Counted from the stretch's first letter, positions 10,218 through 19,469 are shown. The stretch: DNA of 64,000 bases from Bog-756 sp963730685 (GCA_963730685.1 CAVSSP010000001.1:1302001-1366000); one strand, 5' to 3'. Made by a program: numbers and translations. Notes: generated by a model from the letters alone, not told the origin.

Positions 10218-11054
10218 TCATCCCCGGGAGCGAACGCAGAATGCCCAATAGGAGAGCCCGGGCAGGACGAACCCGGTCCGCGTCGCCGTTTCGATGGATA
10301 GCCGACCCTCGAGGTCCAGCCACTGCGTCACCCCCCTGGTCAGCAACTCCCCACCCCTCCATGCCCCGATTCCATGTGATTCCGGCGGCCGCGACACTAG
10401 TTCGCGAAGAGCCTGGAGTCCTCGGACGAAGAGCAACGACTGGAACAGACCTCCCTGAAGGACCGGGGTCAGGCCGGCCGTCTCCAAGAGCCGGCGGCAC
10501 TCGAGGGGTGAGTAGCGGCGGTAGTGGTGAAGCGCGGTGTCGTGCGAGGTGAAGAGGCGCTGGTATGCGGGCACGCTGACGAGCGCCCAACCGTTCTCGT
10601 CCATCAGATCCCGTGCCACCTCGCGGACGAAACCAATGTCGTCGTCGACGTGCTCGATGACGTCCAGCATCAAGAGGCCGTCAAATCTGCCCGACGGCCG
10701 CTCGGCCGTCATGAGGACCCCGTCTTGCCCTTCGACCCGCACCCCGTCGGCGTCATAGTTGATGTCCCAGCAGACGATGGGTGCGCCCCCGGGGTGATCA
10801 TGTCGGAGTTGCTCCGCGAACCACGCATCTCCGGCTCCGACGTCGAGGATCCTGGTGGACGCCGCCACCGCATCTTGTTGCCGGAGGACCCGCAAGAAGA
10901 AGTGGCTCCTGGCGAGCTCCCAAGGATGCCGTCGGGGGTTGACGCCCTCGAGCTCGCTGAGATCCACCGGCTTTCCCCCATGCGATCTTTTCGGATCGGT
11001 CCCGACCGGACGCAGCTCAGAGACTAGCCCCGGGACACGGGCATCCGCGGCCAC
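10218..11054 (-). CDS. SAM-dependent class I methyltransferase
   Basis: 278 residues with a Rossmann-type methyltransferase core: motif I ILDVGAGDAWFAE near 69-81, an acidic strand-two end (CWDINYDA), then LLMLDVIEHVDDD and WALVSVPAYQRLF. The last motif (serine-valine-proline-alanine) is typical of methyltransferases found beside GT2 genes in polysaccharide and lipid-carrier loci. The gene is first in a leftward run with the GT2 and GT-C genes. The acceptor, probably a sugar or lipid-linked glycan, is not shown by the sequence. Confidence 0.75.
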   Translation of the reverse strand: MAADARVPGLVSELRPVGTDPKRSHGGKPVDLSELEGVNPRRHPWELARSHFFLRVLRQQDAVAASTRILDVGAGDAWFAEQLRHDHPGGAPIVCWDINYDADGVRVEGQDGVLMTAERPSGRFDGLLMLDVIEHVDDDIGFVREVARDLMDENGWALVSVPAYQRLFTSHDTALHHYRRYSPLECRRLLETAGLTPVLQGGLFQSLLFVRGLQALRELVSRPPESHGIGAWRGGELLTRGVTQWLDLEGRLSIETATRTGFVLPGLSYWAFCVRSRG

Positions 11055-11086
11055 AGGGGCCGGTCGTACCGCCCGGCGCTACCAGC

Positions 11087-12004
11087 TCAGTGGCGGTGTG
11101 TCTCGACGTGGGCGGAGGTGGTGCCGACCTCCATGGCGCATGGATCGGGCTCGTCGTTGCACCGTTCGCACTCGAGCTCGAGGGTGCTGTGGGAGATGGC
11201 GAAGGGCCCGGCGATGGTTCGCTTGACCCGCTCTCCCACGGCTTGGGCCTCTTCGAGGGTGGGATGGCCGGTCAAGACCATGTGGGCCGAAAGGACGCGC
11301 ATCTCGCTCGACAGGCTCCACACATGGAGGTCGTGGACCTCTCCGACGCCGGGCACTCCCGCCATGGTCTCGGTCAGTTCGCTGAGGTCGACGTCCGACG
11401 GTGTCGACTCCAACAGAACGGCGATGCTCCCCCGGAAGACGATCGACGCCTCGTAGACGATGATGGCCGCCACCACCAGGGCCGACGCCGGGTCGAGCCA
11501 GGTGGCGCCCGGAACCACCAGCAGCACTGCGGCCGCCACCACCACGGCCAGCGACGCCAGCGCGTCCCCGGCCATGTGCACCACGGCAGAGCGCATGTTC
11601 AAGTCGTTGGATCCGTCCCGCAGCACCAGGGCGGCGACGCCGTTGACCACGAGCCCGAAGGACGCCACGACGACGACGATCCCGGCCCGAACCGGCTCTG
11701 GATGTCCGAGACGGTGCACGCTCTCGATGACGATGAGCACGGTCACCACGGCGATGAGGGAGGCGTTGGCCAGCGCCGCCAGGATCGTGGCCCGGTGATT
11801 GCCGAACGACCGCTCTGCGCTCGGCGGCCGCAGCACCAGCCGGATGGCCACCAGTGACAACACCAGTGACCCCACGTCGGCAAGGTTGTGGCCGGCATCG
11901 GCCAGCAGCCCGCTGGAGTGGGCGACGATCCCGAAGCCCACCTGCACGACCACGAGCGCGGCGTTGAGGGCCAGGCTGATGACCACTCTTCGCGTTCTGT
12001 CCAT
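11087..12004 (-). CDS. cation diffusion facilitator (Zn/Co/Cd efflux, CzcD type)
   Basis: 305 residues from ATG 12004, which is preceded by a good GGAGGAG site; longer upstream reading is not supported. Six helices precede a cytoplasmic C-terminal domain. Metal-site signatures are HNLAD (His39, Asp43) in helix two and HMAGD in helix five, the HD-HD pattern of zinc-selective CDF proteins. The tail is rich in His and Cys (ELECERCND, HVETHRH), likely a metal-binding end. It exchanges divalent metal for protons across the inner membrane. It seems to be a housekeeping gene inserted between glycan genes. Confidence 0.9.
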   Translation of the reverse strand: MDRTRRVVISLALNAALVVVQVGFGIVAHSSGLLADAGHNLADVGSLVLSLVAIRLVLRPPSAERSFGNHRATILAALANASLIAVVTVLIVIESVHRLGHPEPVRAGIVVVVASFGLVVNGVAALVLRDGSNDLNMRSAVVHMAGDALASLAVVVAAAVLLVVPGATWLDPASALVVAAIIVYEASIVFRGSIAVLLESTPSDVDLSELTETMAGVPGVGEVHDLHVWSLSSEMRVLSAHMVLTGHPTLEEAQAVGERVKRTIAGPFAISHSTLELECERCNDEPDPCAMEVGTTSAHVETHRH

Positions 12005-12056
12005 CAGAGCTCCTCCCACCAAGCCTACCGGTCGAGGGCGCCGGTAGTCTGCCGGC

Positions 12057-12596
12057 ATGCGGATCCTGGCGTCGAGGCGACGGCGCCGGGTGGCCGCCGG
12101 GGTGCTCGTGGTCGTCCTCGTCTTCCTCGCCGCCACGGCCCGTCTGTTCGTGTGGCCGCCCGTCGACGCGCCCACCCGCGTGGATGCGGTCGTGGCCCTC
12201 GGGGGTGATCCTGGACAGGCCCGGGCCCACAAGGCCATCCAGCTCGTCCAGGCCGGGTATGCGCCGTTGGCGGTGGTCTCACTCGGTGGTGTCCGGGCGG
12301 CCCCCTGTCCGACGGCACCGGCCGGCGTCGACGTGTTGTGCTTCCGGGCCGACCCCCTCGACACGCGCGGGGAGGCCGAGTACGTGGCCCGATTGGCGGC
12401 TCGGCGTCACTGGGACCGGATCATCGTCGTGCCCGAGCGAAGCCAGTCCACCCGGGCCCGGCTGCTGTTCGAGCGGTGCACCGGGGCGGGTCTGGTCATC
12501 GTGCCGGTCAGCGACCCCCCGTCCCGGCTCTTCCTCGACGTGGCCTATGAGTGGGCGGCCTTGGTCAAGGCGCTCGTGGTCCACCGGTCGTGCTGA
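12057..12596 (+). CDS. DUF218 (YdcF/SanA-like) membrane-anchored protein
   Basis: 179 residues. A basic N-terminus and a single helix (VAAGVLVVVLVFLAATARLFV) anchor a soluble domain that starts with DAVVALGGD, followed by DTRGEAEYVARLA and IIVVPERSQSTRARLLF. These are the conserved strands and Glu/Arg positions of the DUF218 fold. SanA and ElyC in this family affect envelope integrity and lipid-carrier use, so an envelope role is inferred. It is divergent from the CDF gene with only 52 bp between starts. Confidence 0.75.
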   Translation: MRILASRRRRRVAAGVLVVVLVFLAATARLFVWPPVDAPTRVDAVVALGGDPGQARAHKAIQLVQAGYAPLAVVSLGGVRAAPCPTAPAGVDVLCFRADPLDTRGEAEYVARLAARRHWDRIIVVPERSQSTRARLLFERCTGAGLVIVPVSDPPSRLFLDVAYEWAALVKALVVHRSC

Positions 12597-12615
12597 GTGC
12601 ACCGTGGACCCGCCG

Positions 12616-13545
12616 TCATCGGTCCGGTTCCGGTGCGTCGTCGAACTGCCGATAGAACTGCGGGTCGACCCGCAGGCGGTCGAAGACGCCTCGCTCGAAC
12701 TCCTCGGCCCGCTGGAGCTTCTTGAACTGGCGCCGCTCGACGTGCAGGCGCTTCCGCCTGGCCGCGCTGGCGGCGACGGCCGGGCCCAGGTTGGCCACGT
12801 GCCTCGGGCGCACCGATGCCAGGAGGGACGGACGCCGTAGCGCCTGGACCGCCAGCCCTTCGATGCTCGGTCCTTTCTGTGCCGATGCCGCCTTTTGCCG
12901 AGCCTCCGTCTCGGCGTGGTACTCGACCCGTGAGATCCTCGGGCGGAAGCCGGCGCCGTGGTGGTAGACGCGGTGCTCGTAGACGCCGAACCAGAGTGGG
13001 TTGGGATTGCTGGTGTTGGTCCGCAGGAGGGGTTGCCACTCGACACCGCGATCCGAGAGCTGGTGCAAGAGCGTCCCGCCGACGTCCGTCGTCTCCTCGC
13101 CCACGGAGTTGGTCCAGGACCCTCCCTCCCGCCAGTCCCCGTCGATGGCGGCCCAGAAACCGCAGGTCGTGATGCAGAAGCATGGATGGGGCTGACAGTC
13201 GCCGAGGTTCTCGTCCCGCCGCACGGCGGCCAGGGGCACCGGCTCCAGGAGCCGGGCCGTCCATTCGCCGATGGGCCGGACGGGGAAGGCGTCTCCGTCG
13301 AGGAACAGCAACCGGTCCGACGGGTCGGACTGTGCGACGGCGATCCGGCCGAGGGTATTGAGCTTCTCGGCGTGGGTGCCCTCGAGGTCCTCGGCCAGAT
13401 GGAACCGCTTCCAGATCGCCGGATCCTCGATGCCGTTGAGGGCGGCGAAGACCCGGAACGGGGTGTCCAGGTTCTCTTCCAGGTAGCGGAGCTGGGGATC
13501 GACCCACTTGGCTGACTTCCAGTGCACCGTCACGATGTTGAGCAT
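12616..13545 (-). CDS. unnamed GT-A-like protein, copy 1 (paralogue at 37440)
   Basis: 309 residues from ATG 13545. It opens with MLNIVTVHWKSAKWV and contains an acidic triad in a hydrophobic strand, LLFLDGDAFPVRPIG near residues 96-110, resembling the DxD metal site of GT-A glycosyltransferases. Later landmarks are HPCFCITTCGFW, DVGGTLLHQL, LLRTNTSN and VYHHGAGFRPR, followed by a basic helical tail. All are shared with the gene at 37440-38317. I know no characterised member. Glycosyltransferase activity is inferred from the DxD-like strand and the locus. It converges on the DUF218 gene. Confidence 0.6.
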   Translation of the reverse strand: MLNIVTVHWKSAKWVDPQLRYLEENLDTPFRVFAALNGIEDPAIWKRFHLAEDLEGTHAEKLNTLGRIAVAQSDPSDRLLFLDGDAFPVRPIGEWTARLLEPVPLAAVRRDENLGDCQPHPCFCITTCGFWAAIDGDWREGGSWTNSVGEETTDVGGTLLHQLSDRGVEWQPLLRTNTSNPNPLWFGVYEHRVYHHGAGFRPRISRVEYHAETEARQKAASAQKGPSIEGLAVQALRRPSLLASVRPRHVANLGPAVAASAARRKRLHVERRQFKKLQRAEEFERGVFDRLRVDPQFYRQFDDAPEPDR

Positions 13546-13969
13546 CGTCAGCCAGCCGGGGGCGCACCGGCGGCCACGGCAGCCGAGGACGGGCAGGGCC
13601 ACGGACCGTCACCGCTCCGAGCCACTGCCGGCCAGACCGGACCAGTCATGGGGACGCCTTTCTTCAGGTGCTCGCCGGATGGCCACGGCCGATCCGACGA
13701 AGGTGCAGGCCGACGCTCCCGTTCGATCGATCGCAGACCGGCCGGTTGCGGTCGATGGTGCCCAGTACAGTAGTGCCCGCACGATGTCCGGTCGTCTCCG
13801 AGCAGCCCGTCGGAGGTCGCCCGCCTCGGTCGAAGTAGCGTTCCCCGAGGGATCGCTCGGTCCATCGTCCCGTCGGCTGGGTGACGGCGACCGGCTGACG
13901 GCCGGCACCGGAGTGCACCCGGGCACGGTGAGGGGAGCGCGGTGAGGGGGGCACAGTGAGCAACGAACC
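13546..13969. other. 424-bp divergent intergenic region
   Basis: No gene seen. A TACAGT hexamer at 13766-13771 could be a -10 box for the rightward acyltransferase gene, with only a weak -35. Just before the next start, three imperfect 15-bp units containing GGTGAGGGG occupy 13926-13959. No clear ribosome binding site precedes ATG 13970. Confidence 0.35.
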
Positions 13970-16045
13970 ATGACCGAAGACCACGCCCACGGGCCCGGCC
14001 TGACCGACCGCCCCTCGGCCACCGGCAAGGCGCGGATCTCCGCCCTCGACGGCCTGCGGGCCTTCGCCCTGCTCATCATCATGGGCTACCACTTCGGGGT
14101 GGGGTGGCTCCAGGGGGGCTTTTTCAGCCTGGACATCTTCTATGTGCTGTCGGGCTACCTGATCACCGGCCTGTTGCTCAGCGAGTACGCCAGGAAGGGC
14201 CGCATCGTGCTGTCGGCGTTCTGGCTGCGCCGGGCCCGCCGCCTGCTCCCGGCCCTGCTCATCGTGCTGGTGGCCGTCACCGTCATGGTGCGCTTCGCCG
14301 AGCCGGCCGGCCTCTACCCCGACTTCCGGATGAGCGCCCTGTCGGCCCTGTTCTACTTCTCCAACTGGTGGCAGATCGCCGCCAGCTCCAACTACTTCGT
14401 GGCCACCGGGGCGGTGTCCCCCCTCACCCACACCTGGTCCCTGGCCGTCGAGGAGCAGTTCTACCTGGTCTGGCCCCTGGTCACCCTGGCCGTGCTCCAC
14501 CTGTCCCGCACCATCGCCCGGGGGGTGCGGGCCCTGTTGGTGGTGTCGGTGGCCGGGGCCATCGCCTCCGCCCTCGAGATGGCCCTGTCCTACAGCCCGA
14601 CCGCCAACACCACCCGGCTCTACTTCGGGACCGACACCCACGCCCAGTCCATCCTCATCGGGGCCACCCTGGCCTGTGTGCTGACCATGGTCCAACAGCA
14701 CCGGGGGAACCAGGGGATGGCCCCGGTCGCCACCACCAAGGCGGCCCGGTGGGCCCTGGTGGCCCTGGGCCTGGCCGGCCTGGCCGGCACCCTCACCCTC
14801 ACCTACTCCCTCCAGGGCCTCGACCCCTTCGACTACCAGGGCGGGTTCACCCTGTCGGCCCTGTCGGCGGCGGCCATCATCATCGGGGCGGTGTGCGTGC
14901 CCACCGGCCCCCTGGCCCGGGTGCTGTCCCTCCGGGTGCTGGTGTGGATCGGGACCGTCTCCTACGGGGCCTACCTGTGGCACTACCCGGTCTTCGTCTA
15001 CTTGGACTACGACCGCACCGGGCTGACCGGCATCGGGCTGCTGGCCGTCCGCTTCGCCGTCACCTTCGCCCTGGCCGCGGCCAGCTTCTACCTGGTGGAG
15101 CGCCCGGTCATGGAAGGACGGTTCTGGCGGTCGGTCAAGGCCATCGCCCCGGCCACCGCACTGATGGGCGCCACGGTGGCGGTGGTGCTGGTGGGGACGG
15201 TGGGGGTGGCCCAGGCGTCGGTCCGGGTCGACCGCTACGTCCCGACCCCGACGGCGGGCCGGACGGCCGGGCACCCGCCGCACATCGTGCTGGTGCTGGG
15301 GGACAGCACTGCCGGGACGCTGGAGGCGGCTCTTGCCGCCACCGCCCCGGCAGGAACCAGGGTGGTGACGGGTGCCCTGTTCGGGTGCGGCCTGGCGGTG
15401 TCCCGCTACTCGTCGAGCGACCCGCCCACCCCGCAGTTGGCCATCGCTCCACCGTGCAACGAGGCGACACCGATCAGTCAGCAGTGGCCGGCCCTGGACT
15501 CGATCCGCGTGGCCGCCACCGCACCCGGCCGGGGCGACGTCGTGCTGTTCGTGGCAGGTACCTGGGAGACACAGGACCTTCTGGTGGACGGACAATGGAC
15601 CAACCTGCTCCGCCCCTCGTTCCAGCGCTACGTGGCGGCCCAGATGCAAAAGGCGGTCACGGTCGGTACCGCCACCGGAGCCCATCTCGACTTCACGACC
15701 ATGGCGGCCGTGGCCGCAAGCGAGCACGATCCGGACGGGTCGGCCCGTCGCAGGATCTACAACCGTTTGGTCGAGAGGGTGGCGGCCGAACATCCCGGAA
15801 CGGTGAGCGTGATCGACTACGGAAGGATCCTCACGCCGAGGGGCGTCTTCACCGAGGACCTGGACGGGGTCCAGATCCGGACACCCGACGGCATCCACAC
15901 CCCGGCGTACCAGCCGGGAAACGAATTCGTGAGCAACGCCAGCGCCGCCACGGCCGATGCGTTCTACAACTGGCTGTCACCGAGGATCTGGCCCTTGATC
16001 ATCGCCTCGTCGGGGCCGTCTGCCACTCCGGGCCCCACGGGCTGA
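13970..16045 (+). CDS. acyltransferase 3 with C-terminal SGNH domain (OafA type)
   Basis: 691 residues. The membrane domain (about 20-410) shows ALDGLRAFALLIIMGYHFG with the catalytic His, FFSLDIFYVLSGYLITGLL, RRARRLLPAL and THTWSLAVEEQFYL, all hallmarks of the OafA family. The exported C-terminal domain has SGNH blocks: GDSTAG near 443, the Gly of GTWE near 527, and DGIH near 640 with the Asp-His pair. The protein moves an acyl group, usually acetyl, across the membrane and onto a surface glycan. The gene is intact. Its last 82 bp overlap the convergent deacetylase gene. Confidence 0.92.
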   Translation: MTEDHAHGPGLTDRPSATGKARISALDGLRAFALLIIMGYHFGVGWLQGGFFSLDIFYVLSGYLITGLLLSEYARKGRIVLSAFWLRRARRLLPALLIVLVAVTVMVRFAEPAGLYPDFRMSALSALFYFSNWWQIAASSNYFVATGAVSPLTHTWSLAVEEQFYLVWPLVTLAVLHLSRTIARGVRALLVVSVAGAIASALEMALSYSPTANTTRLYFGTDTHAQSILIGATLACVLTMVQQHRGNQGMAPVATTKAARWALVALGLAGLAGTLTLTYSLQGLDPFDYQGGFTLSALSAAAIIIGAVCVPTGPLARVLSLRVLVWIGTVSYGAYLWHYPVFVYLDYDRTGLTGIGLLAVRFAVTFALAAASFYLVERPVMEGRFWRSVKAIAPATALMGATVAVVLVGTVGVAQASVRVDRYVPTPTAGRTAGHPPHIVLVLGDSTAGTLEAALAATAPAGTRVVTGALFGCGLAVSRYSSSDPPTPQLAIAPPCNEATPISQQWPALDSIRVAATAPGRGDVVLFVAGTWETQDLLVDGQWTNLLRPSFQRYVAAQMQKAVTVGTATGAHLDFTTMAAVAASEHDPDGSARRRIYNRLVERVAAEHPGTVSVIDYGRILTPRGVFTEDLDGVQIRTPDGIHTPAYQPGNEFVSNASAATADAFYNWLSPRIWPLIIASSGPSATPGPTG

Positions 16046-17031
16046 TCGATCGACTCCACCACGTCCCGCATGGCCATCGAGCGCATTCCGTCTCGGTCGG
16101 CCAACCGGTCGAACTCGTCGAGCAGCCGGTTGAGGAAGGCGAAGCTCTCCTCGGGGTGCCGGGCGAAGTTGTGGGGATGCCACCAGAGGTGGACGATCCG
16201 GCCGCCGGTGGCAGCCGCCCGTAGTCCCGAGACCAGGCGGCGCATCCGCAACGGCTCGAGTCTCCGGCGGCTGGGCGAGAAGGGCCGGAGGAATGCGCTG
16301 GCCGGCACGTCGCACAGCCCGTCATGGCGGCGGATGGAGTCCCATGCGAACGTCGGCACCGCCGACACGCCGACGTAGGTGTCCGCCAGTCGCATCATCC
16401 GGCTGAGGGAGCCGTGCGCACCGCTGGGCCGGGCCTGGTGGCCCCACGAGGGCTGGGGGCCCCGTATGCAGGTAAAGCCGCTGTCCAGTACCGCCCGGGC
16501 ATAGCGCGGGTTCCACTGATTGCGCGGCAGGACCAGGCTGGAGAGCGCGAGGTCGTGGTGGAGGGCGATGGATTGGGCCGCGGCCAGGTCGGCCCGGAAG
16601 GCCGCCTCGTCCTGCCCATCCTCCAGGCAGTAGTAGTGGGAGAAGGTGTGCGAGGCGACCTCCTGGCCGGCAGTGGAGGCCAGGCGGTGGACCAGCGACC
16701 CGGCCAGGTGCTCGGGGTCCGCTGCCTCGTCTTCGCCCACCACCTCGACGTAGGGGTCGAACTCGGGACGACGGTAGGCCGGCCGCACTGCGGGCCGGGC
16801 GGCGGTGAGCTCGGCCCCCGTCGAGGCGAACAGGAAGCCCACCGTGGCCCAGGTGGCCCGGATGCCCCGCTCGGCGAACAGGTCGGCCAGCTCGACGACG
16901 GCACGACGGGATCCGGCCAGTTCGGCGTAGGCGGCGCTTCCGGGGCCGGTGTGGTCGCGCATCCCCCAGTGGAGCTCGAAGTCGAGGGAGATCACGAGGG
17001 CTCCAGGCTGGCTCGGTGGTGCTAGCGCCAC
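15964..17031 (-). CDS. polysaccharide deacetylase family protein (NodB homology)
   Basis: 355 residues. LVISLDFELHWG at about 12-23 supplies the metal and base Asp positions, and SHTFSH at 127-132 the two metal His. ATWATVGFLF and LVLPRNQWNPRYA are further family landmarks; WWHPHNF near 290 is the late His motif. These cytoplasm- or surface-acting enzymes remove N- or O-acetyl groups from glycans or handle related C-N bonds. No signal peptide is visible, so action on a cytoplasmic or lipid-linked intermediate is possible. The C-terminal 27 residues are encoded opposite the end of the acyltransferase gene. Confidence 0.82.
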   Translation of the reverse strand: MALAPPSQPGALVISLDFELHWGMRDHTGPGSAAYAELAGSRRAVVELADLFAERGIRATWATVGFLFASTGAELTAARPAVRPAYRRPEFDPYVEVVGEDEAADPEHLAGSLVHRLASTAGQEVASHTFSHYYCLEDGQDEAAFRADLAAAQSIALHHDLALSSLVLPRNQWNPRYARAVLDSGFTCIRGPQPSWGHQARPSGAHGSLSRMMRLADTYVGVSAVPTFAWDSIRRHDGLCDVPASAFLRPFSPSRRRLEPLRMRRLVSGLRAAATGGRIVHLWWHPHNFARHPEESFAFLNRLLDEFDRLADRDGMRSMAMRDVVESIDQPVGPGVADGPDEAMIKGQILGDSQL

Positions 17032-17155
17032 GGTGCTCCATCCACGGGACTGGGTGCCTGTCGCGCCGGTCCGGTGCCGGCAGCCGATGCACGCATCATA
17101 GGGACGGCCGGCCCCCGACGCCGACGATGCGGGCCGGGGACAGCGCGCTGCCGGT

Positions 17156-17962
17156 TCACCGGACTCCGGCGACCAGCCGGCGGAACAGATAGGCCCAGAT
17201 GGTCGGATGCAGGTAGAGGTGGCTGCCCCCCGGCGGTCCGACCTCGCCGGTCGGTGTCAGGCCCTCTCCGTCCAGTGCCCGCCGAACCTGGTCGGCCAGG
17301 ACCGGAAGGCCGGCCGCCAGGTGCAGGTACGGATAGGTGGCGATGGTGTCGTCAGGGCCGACGTCAAAGAACGCTCGGCCGAGGACGGCACCGGTGTCGA
17401 TGCCCCGGTCCACCAGATGCACCGTGGTCCCGACCAATTCAGGGTGTCCTTCGGCGAGGGCCCAGTAGCCGCCGTGGACGCCCCGGTAGCGGGGGGTGAT
17501 GCCGGCGTGGGTGTTGATGCAGGGGCATCCCAGGGCCTCGAGGACGTCGCCCGAGACGATGCGGGTCCCGTTGAGCACGACCAACGACGGCCGGAGCGCG
17601 GTCAGCAGCGCCACCGCGTCTGCCCCGTTGACCGAGTCGACCCGTGCCGTGACCGGACGGGGTGTCGCGTCCATTCCTCGTTCGATGGTCACGGCCTGGA
17701 TGCGACGCTGTCCCCGCCGTCTGAGCAGTGGGAGGGCGACCACGACGAAGAGCACCTGACCGACGACGGCCGTCCAGCCGATGCGGGCGGCACGCCGGCG
17801 GGCCAGGGTCGTCCGGGACGGTGCCCCCTCCACGATGACCTCGAGGCGGGGAACCCGAGCGGCGAGGTAGTTGGCCACGATGTCGGTGGTGTCGCCCGGC
17901 CCGGCCAGGAGGACGACCGGCCCCGTGCTCCCCCGGTCGTCGCTGGAGGCCTCGTCGTCCAC
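17156..17962 (-). CDS. formyltransferase family protein, probable sugar N-formyltransferase
   Basis: 268 residues. The 10-formyl-THF formyltransferase core is visible: CINTHAGITPRYRG at 148-161 with catalytic Asn150 and His152, and HLVDRGIDTG at 182-191 with the catalytic Asp. The C-terminal tRNA-binding domain of methionyl-tRNA formyltransferase is absent, while a hydrophobic segment (VVGQVLFVVVALPLL) sits at 66-80. This form occurs in O-antigen loci and would formylate a 4- or 3-amino sugar. The start directly abuts the stop of the LuxR-type gene with no gap, so both are in one leftward transcript. Confidence 0.8.
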   Translation of the reverse strand: MDDEASSDDRGSTGPVVLLAGPGDTTDIVANYLAARVPRLEVIVEGAPSRTTLARRRAARIGWTAVVGQVLFVVVALPLLRRRGQRRIQAVTIERGMDATPRPVTARVDSVNGADAVALLTALRPSLVVLNGTRIVSGDVLEALGCPCINTHAGITPRYRGVHGGYWALAEGHPELVGTTVHLVDRGIDTGAVLGRAFFDVGPDDTIATYPYLHLAAGLPVLADQVRRALDGEGLTPTGEVGPPGGSHLYLHPTIWAYLFRRLVAGVR

Positions 17963-19336
17963 CTACGCGACGTCGCCGGTCTCGTGGTGCCCGAGGTCGC
18001 GACTGTTGGCGATGGCCACCGCGGCCAGCTGGGAGCGCACGCCGAGCTTGCGGAGCAGTGAACGGATGTGGGACCGGACGGTGGTCAGCGAGACGACGAG
18101 CTCGTCGGCGACCTCCTGGGCCGCCCAGCCCTCGGTGAGGTAGTACAGCACCCGGCGTTCGGAGTGGGTGAGACCGACCAACGCCAGGAACCGAGGGGGC
18201 AGGCGTACTTCGGCCAGTTGGAGGCCCTGGTCGTCTTGGCTGCTCCCCATGGCGTGGAGCGCGTCGGGCAGCTGCTCGAGCCCGGGGAGGGCGACGGCGC
18301 CCTGAGCCACACAGCTGGCCAGGGCCCCAGCACCGGCTCCGGCCCCGACGACGACGACCGGGACACCGGCGGCGATGTAGGAGGTGGTCAAGCGGGCCAG
18401 GATTCCCCATGGGCTCGACGACCAACGGGGGGAGTGGCTCATCCAACCGCCGTCGAGGACCAGGACCACGAGGTCGAGGGCGACACCGTCCACGGCCACC
18501 GCCAGGCTGCTGTCCGGCGAGACCGCCACCGATGCCGTGCGGCATCCGAGGCTCTCGGCGATCGAGGCGGCGGTGGTGGCGGCGAGCCCCGGGTAGCCCA
18601 CCTGGGAGCCCATGGGATCGGCGATCAGTACCGTGAGCGGCGTGGCCAGTGGACGCCACCCTGCCCACTGGTTCCCGTTCGACGTCCGCGGCTGGTCCGA
18701 TCGGAGGGCCTGTGCGACCCCCACGACCCCGACGTCATACCGGTAGACGCTGCGACGGTGGATGGGCTGGAACAGGCACGCCCCGCCCGATGCCGCCGTC
18801 CTCGGGGTCAAGGGGAGGTCGACCGTCACGATCGTCGAGGCGGCTCCTCCCGACGTCGCCCGCCCCAGCCGTGACGCCCCGGACGCGGCCGCCGAGAGCG
18901 CTCGCCGGGTGAGATCCGATCCCGGGACCCGTTGTTCGGGAGCGGCCATCCCCACCGACACTTCCAAGGCCGTGGAACGCCCGTCCAAGGGCATGCTCCT
19001 CCCGATGGCGTCGGCCAGTCGACTGCCGAGCACCTGCGGTGGCACGCCGCTGGCCACCGGTGCGAACTCGACGGCGATGCGGGACATGGCCATGGGGCAG
19101 ATCCGGTCACCCGAACGCACCACCTTCTGGATCTGCTCCAGCGCGAAGCTGAGCACCACCGGCTTCGGGTGCTTCCCCCGTGAAGCGGGCCGGAGACCAG
19201 CCACCCGGACATCTACGCAGGCCACCGTCCTGGTCGGGGGACCGGAGTCGGATGCACCGCTCCCCGGCGGTGACTGGCCGTCGTTGACCTCGGCCTCGAC
19301 GGTGAGTGACGTCGTCCCGTTCAACCCGCTCAACAT
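17963..19336 (-). CDS. LuxR-type transcription regulator with degenerate GGDEF-like and receiver-like domains
   Basis: 457 residues. The C-terminal helix-turn-helix at about 388-445 is clear (LTHSERRVLYYLTEGWAAQEVAD, then TVRSHIRSLLRKLGV). A middle region (about 232-360) follows the receiver fold: LTVLIADPMG, DLVVLVLDGG, VPVVVVGAGA, but lacks a convincing phosphoacceptor and the Lys. The N-terminal part (about 38-130) resembles a GGDEF domain that has lost its signature (CVDVRVAGLRPASR, VVRSGDRI, LEVSVGMA). It is co-transcribed with the formyltransferase and beside nucleotide-sugar genes, so it may control this locus. Regulation by a degenerate nucleotide pocket is inference. Confidence 0.72.
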   Translation of the reverse strand: MLSGLNGTTSLTVEAEVNDGQSPPGSGASDSGPPTRTVACVDVRVAGLRPASRGKHPKPVVLSFALEQIQKVVRSGDRICPMAMSRIAVEFAPVASGVPPQVLGSRLADAIGRSMPLDGRSTALEVSVGMAAPEQRVPGSDLTRRALSAAASGASRLGRATSGGAASTIVTVDLPLTPRTAASGGACLFQPIHRRSVYRYDVGVVGVAQALRSDQPRTSNGNQWAGWRPLATPLTVLIADPMGSQVGYPGLAATTAASIAESLGCRTASVAVSPDSSLAVAVDGVALDLVVLVLDGGWMSHSPRWSSSPWGILARLTTSYIAAGVPVVVVGAGAGAGALASCVAQGAVALPGLEQLPDALHAMGSSQDDQGLQLAEVRLPPRFLALVGLTHSERRVLYYLTEGWAAQEVADELVVSLTTVRSHIRSLLRKLGVRSQLAAVAIANSRDLGHHETGDVA

Positions 19337-19469
19337 GGTGCCCCCCCGTGCGCCGTTGCTGATTAGCGCTGCCTGGCCCCGGAGAACCAGACCCCTTCGT
19401 ACAACACTCTAGCTGCGATGGGGGCAGCGCAACAGGGTCGGTGGCGCCGGGTCGGAACGCCCGGGGGGC

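Noticed and set aside
14104..16224. Long open frame overlapping the OafA-type acyltransferase in another frame
   Set aside because: Gly/Pro/Arg-rich shadow translation typical of high-GC DNA; the other frame is clearly a conserved enzyme.
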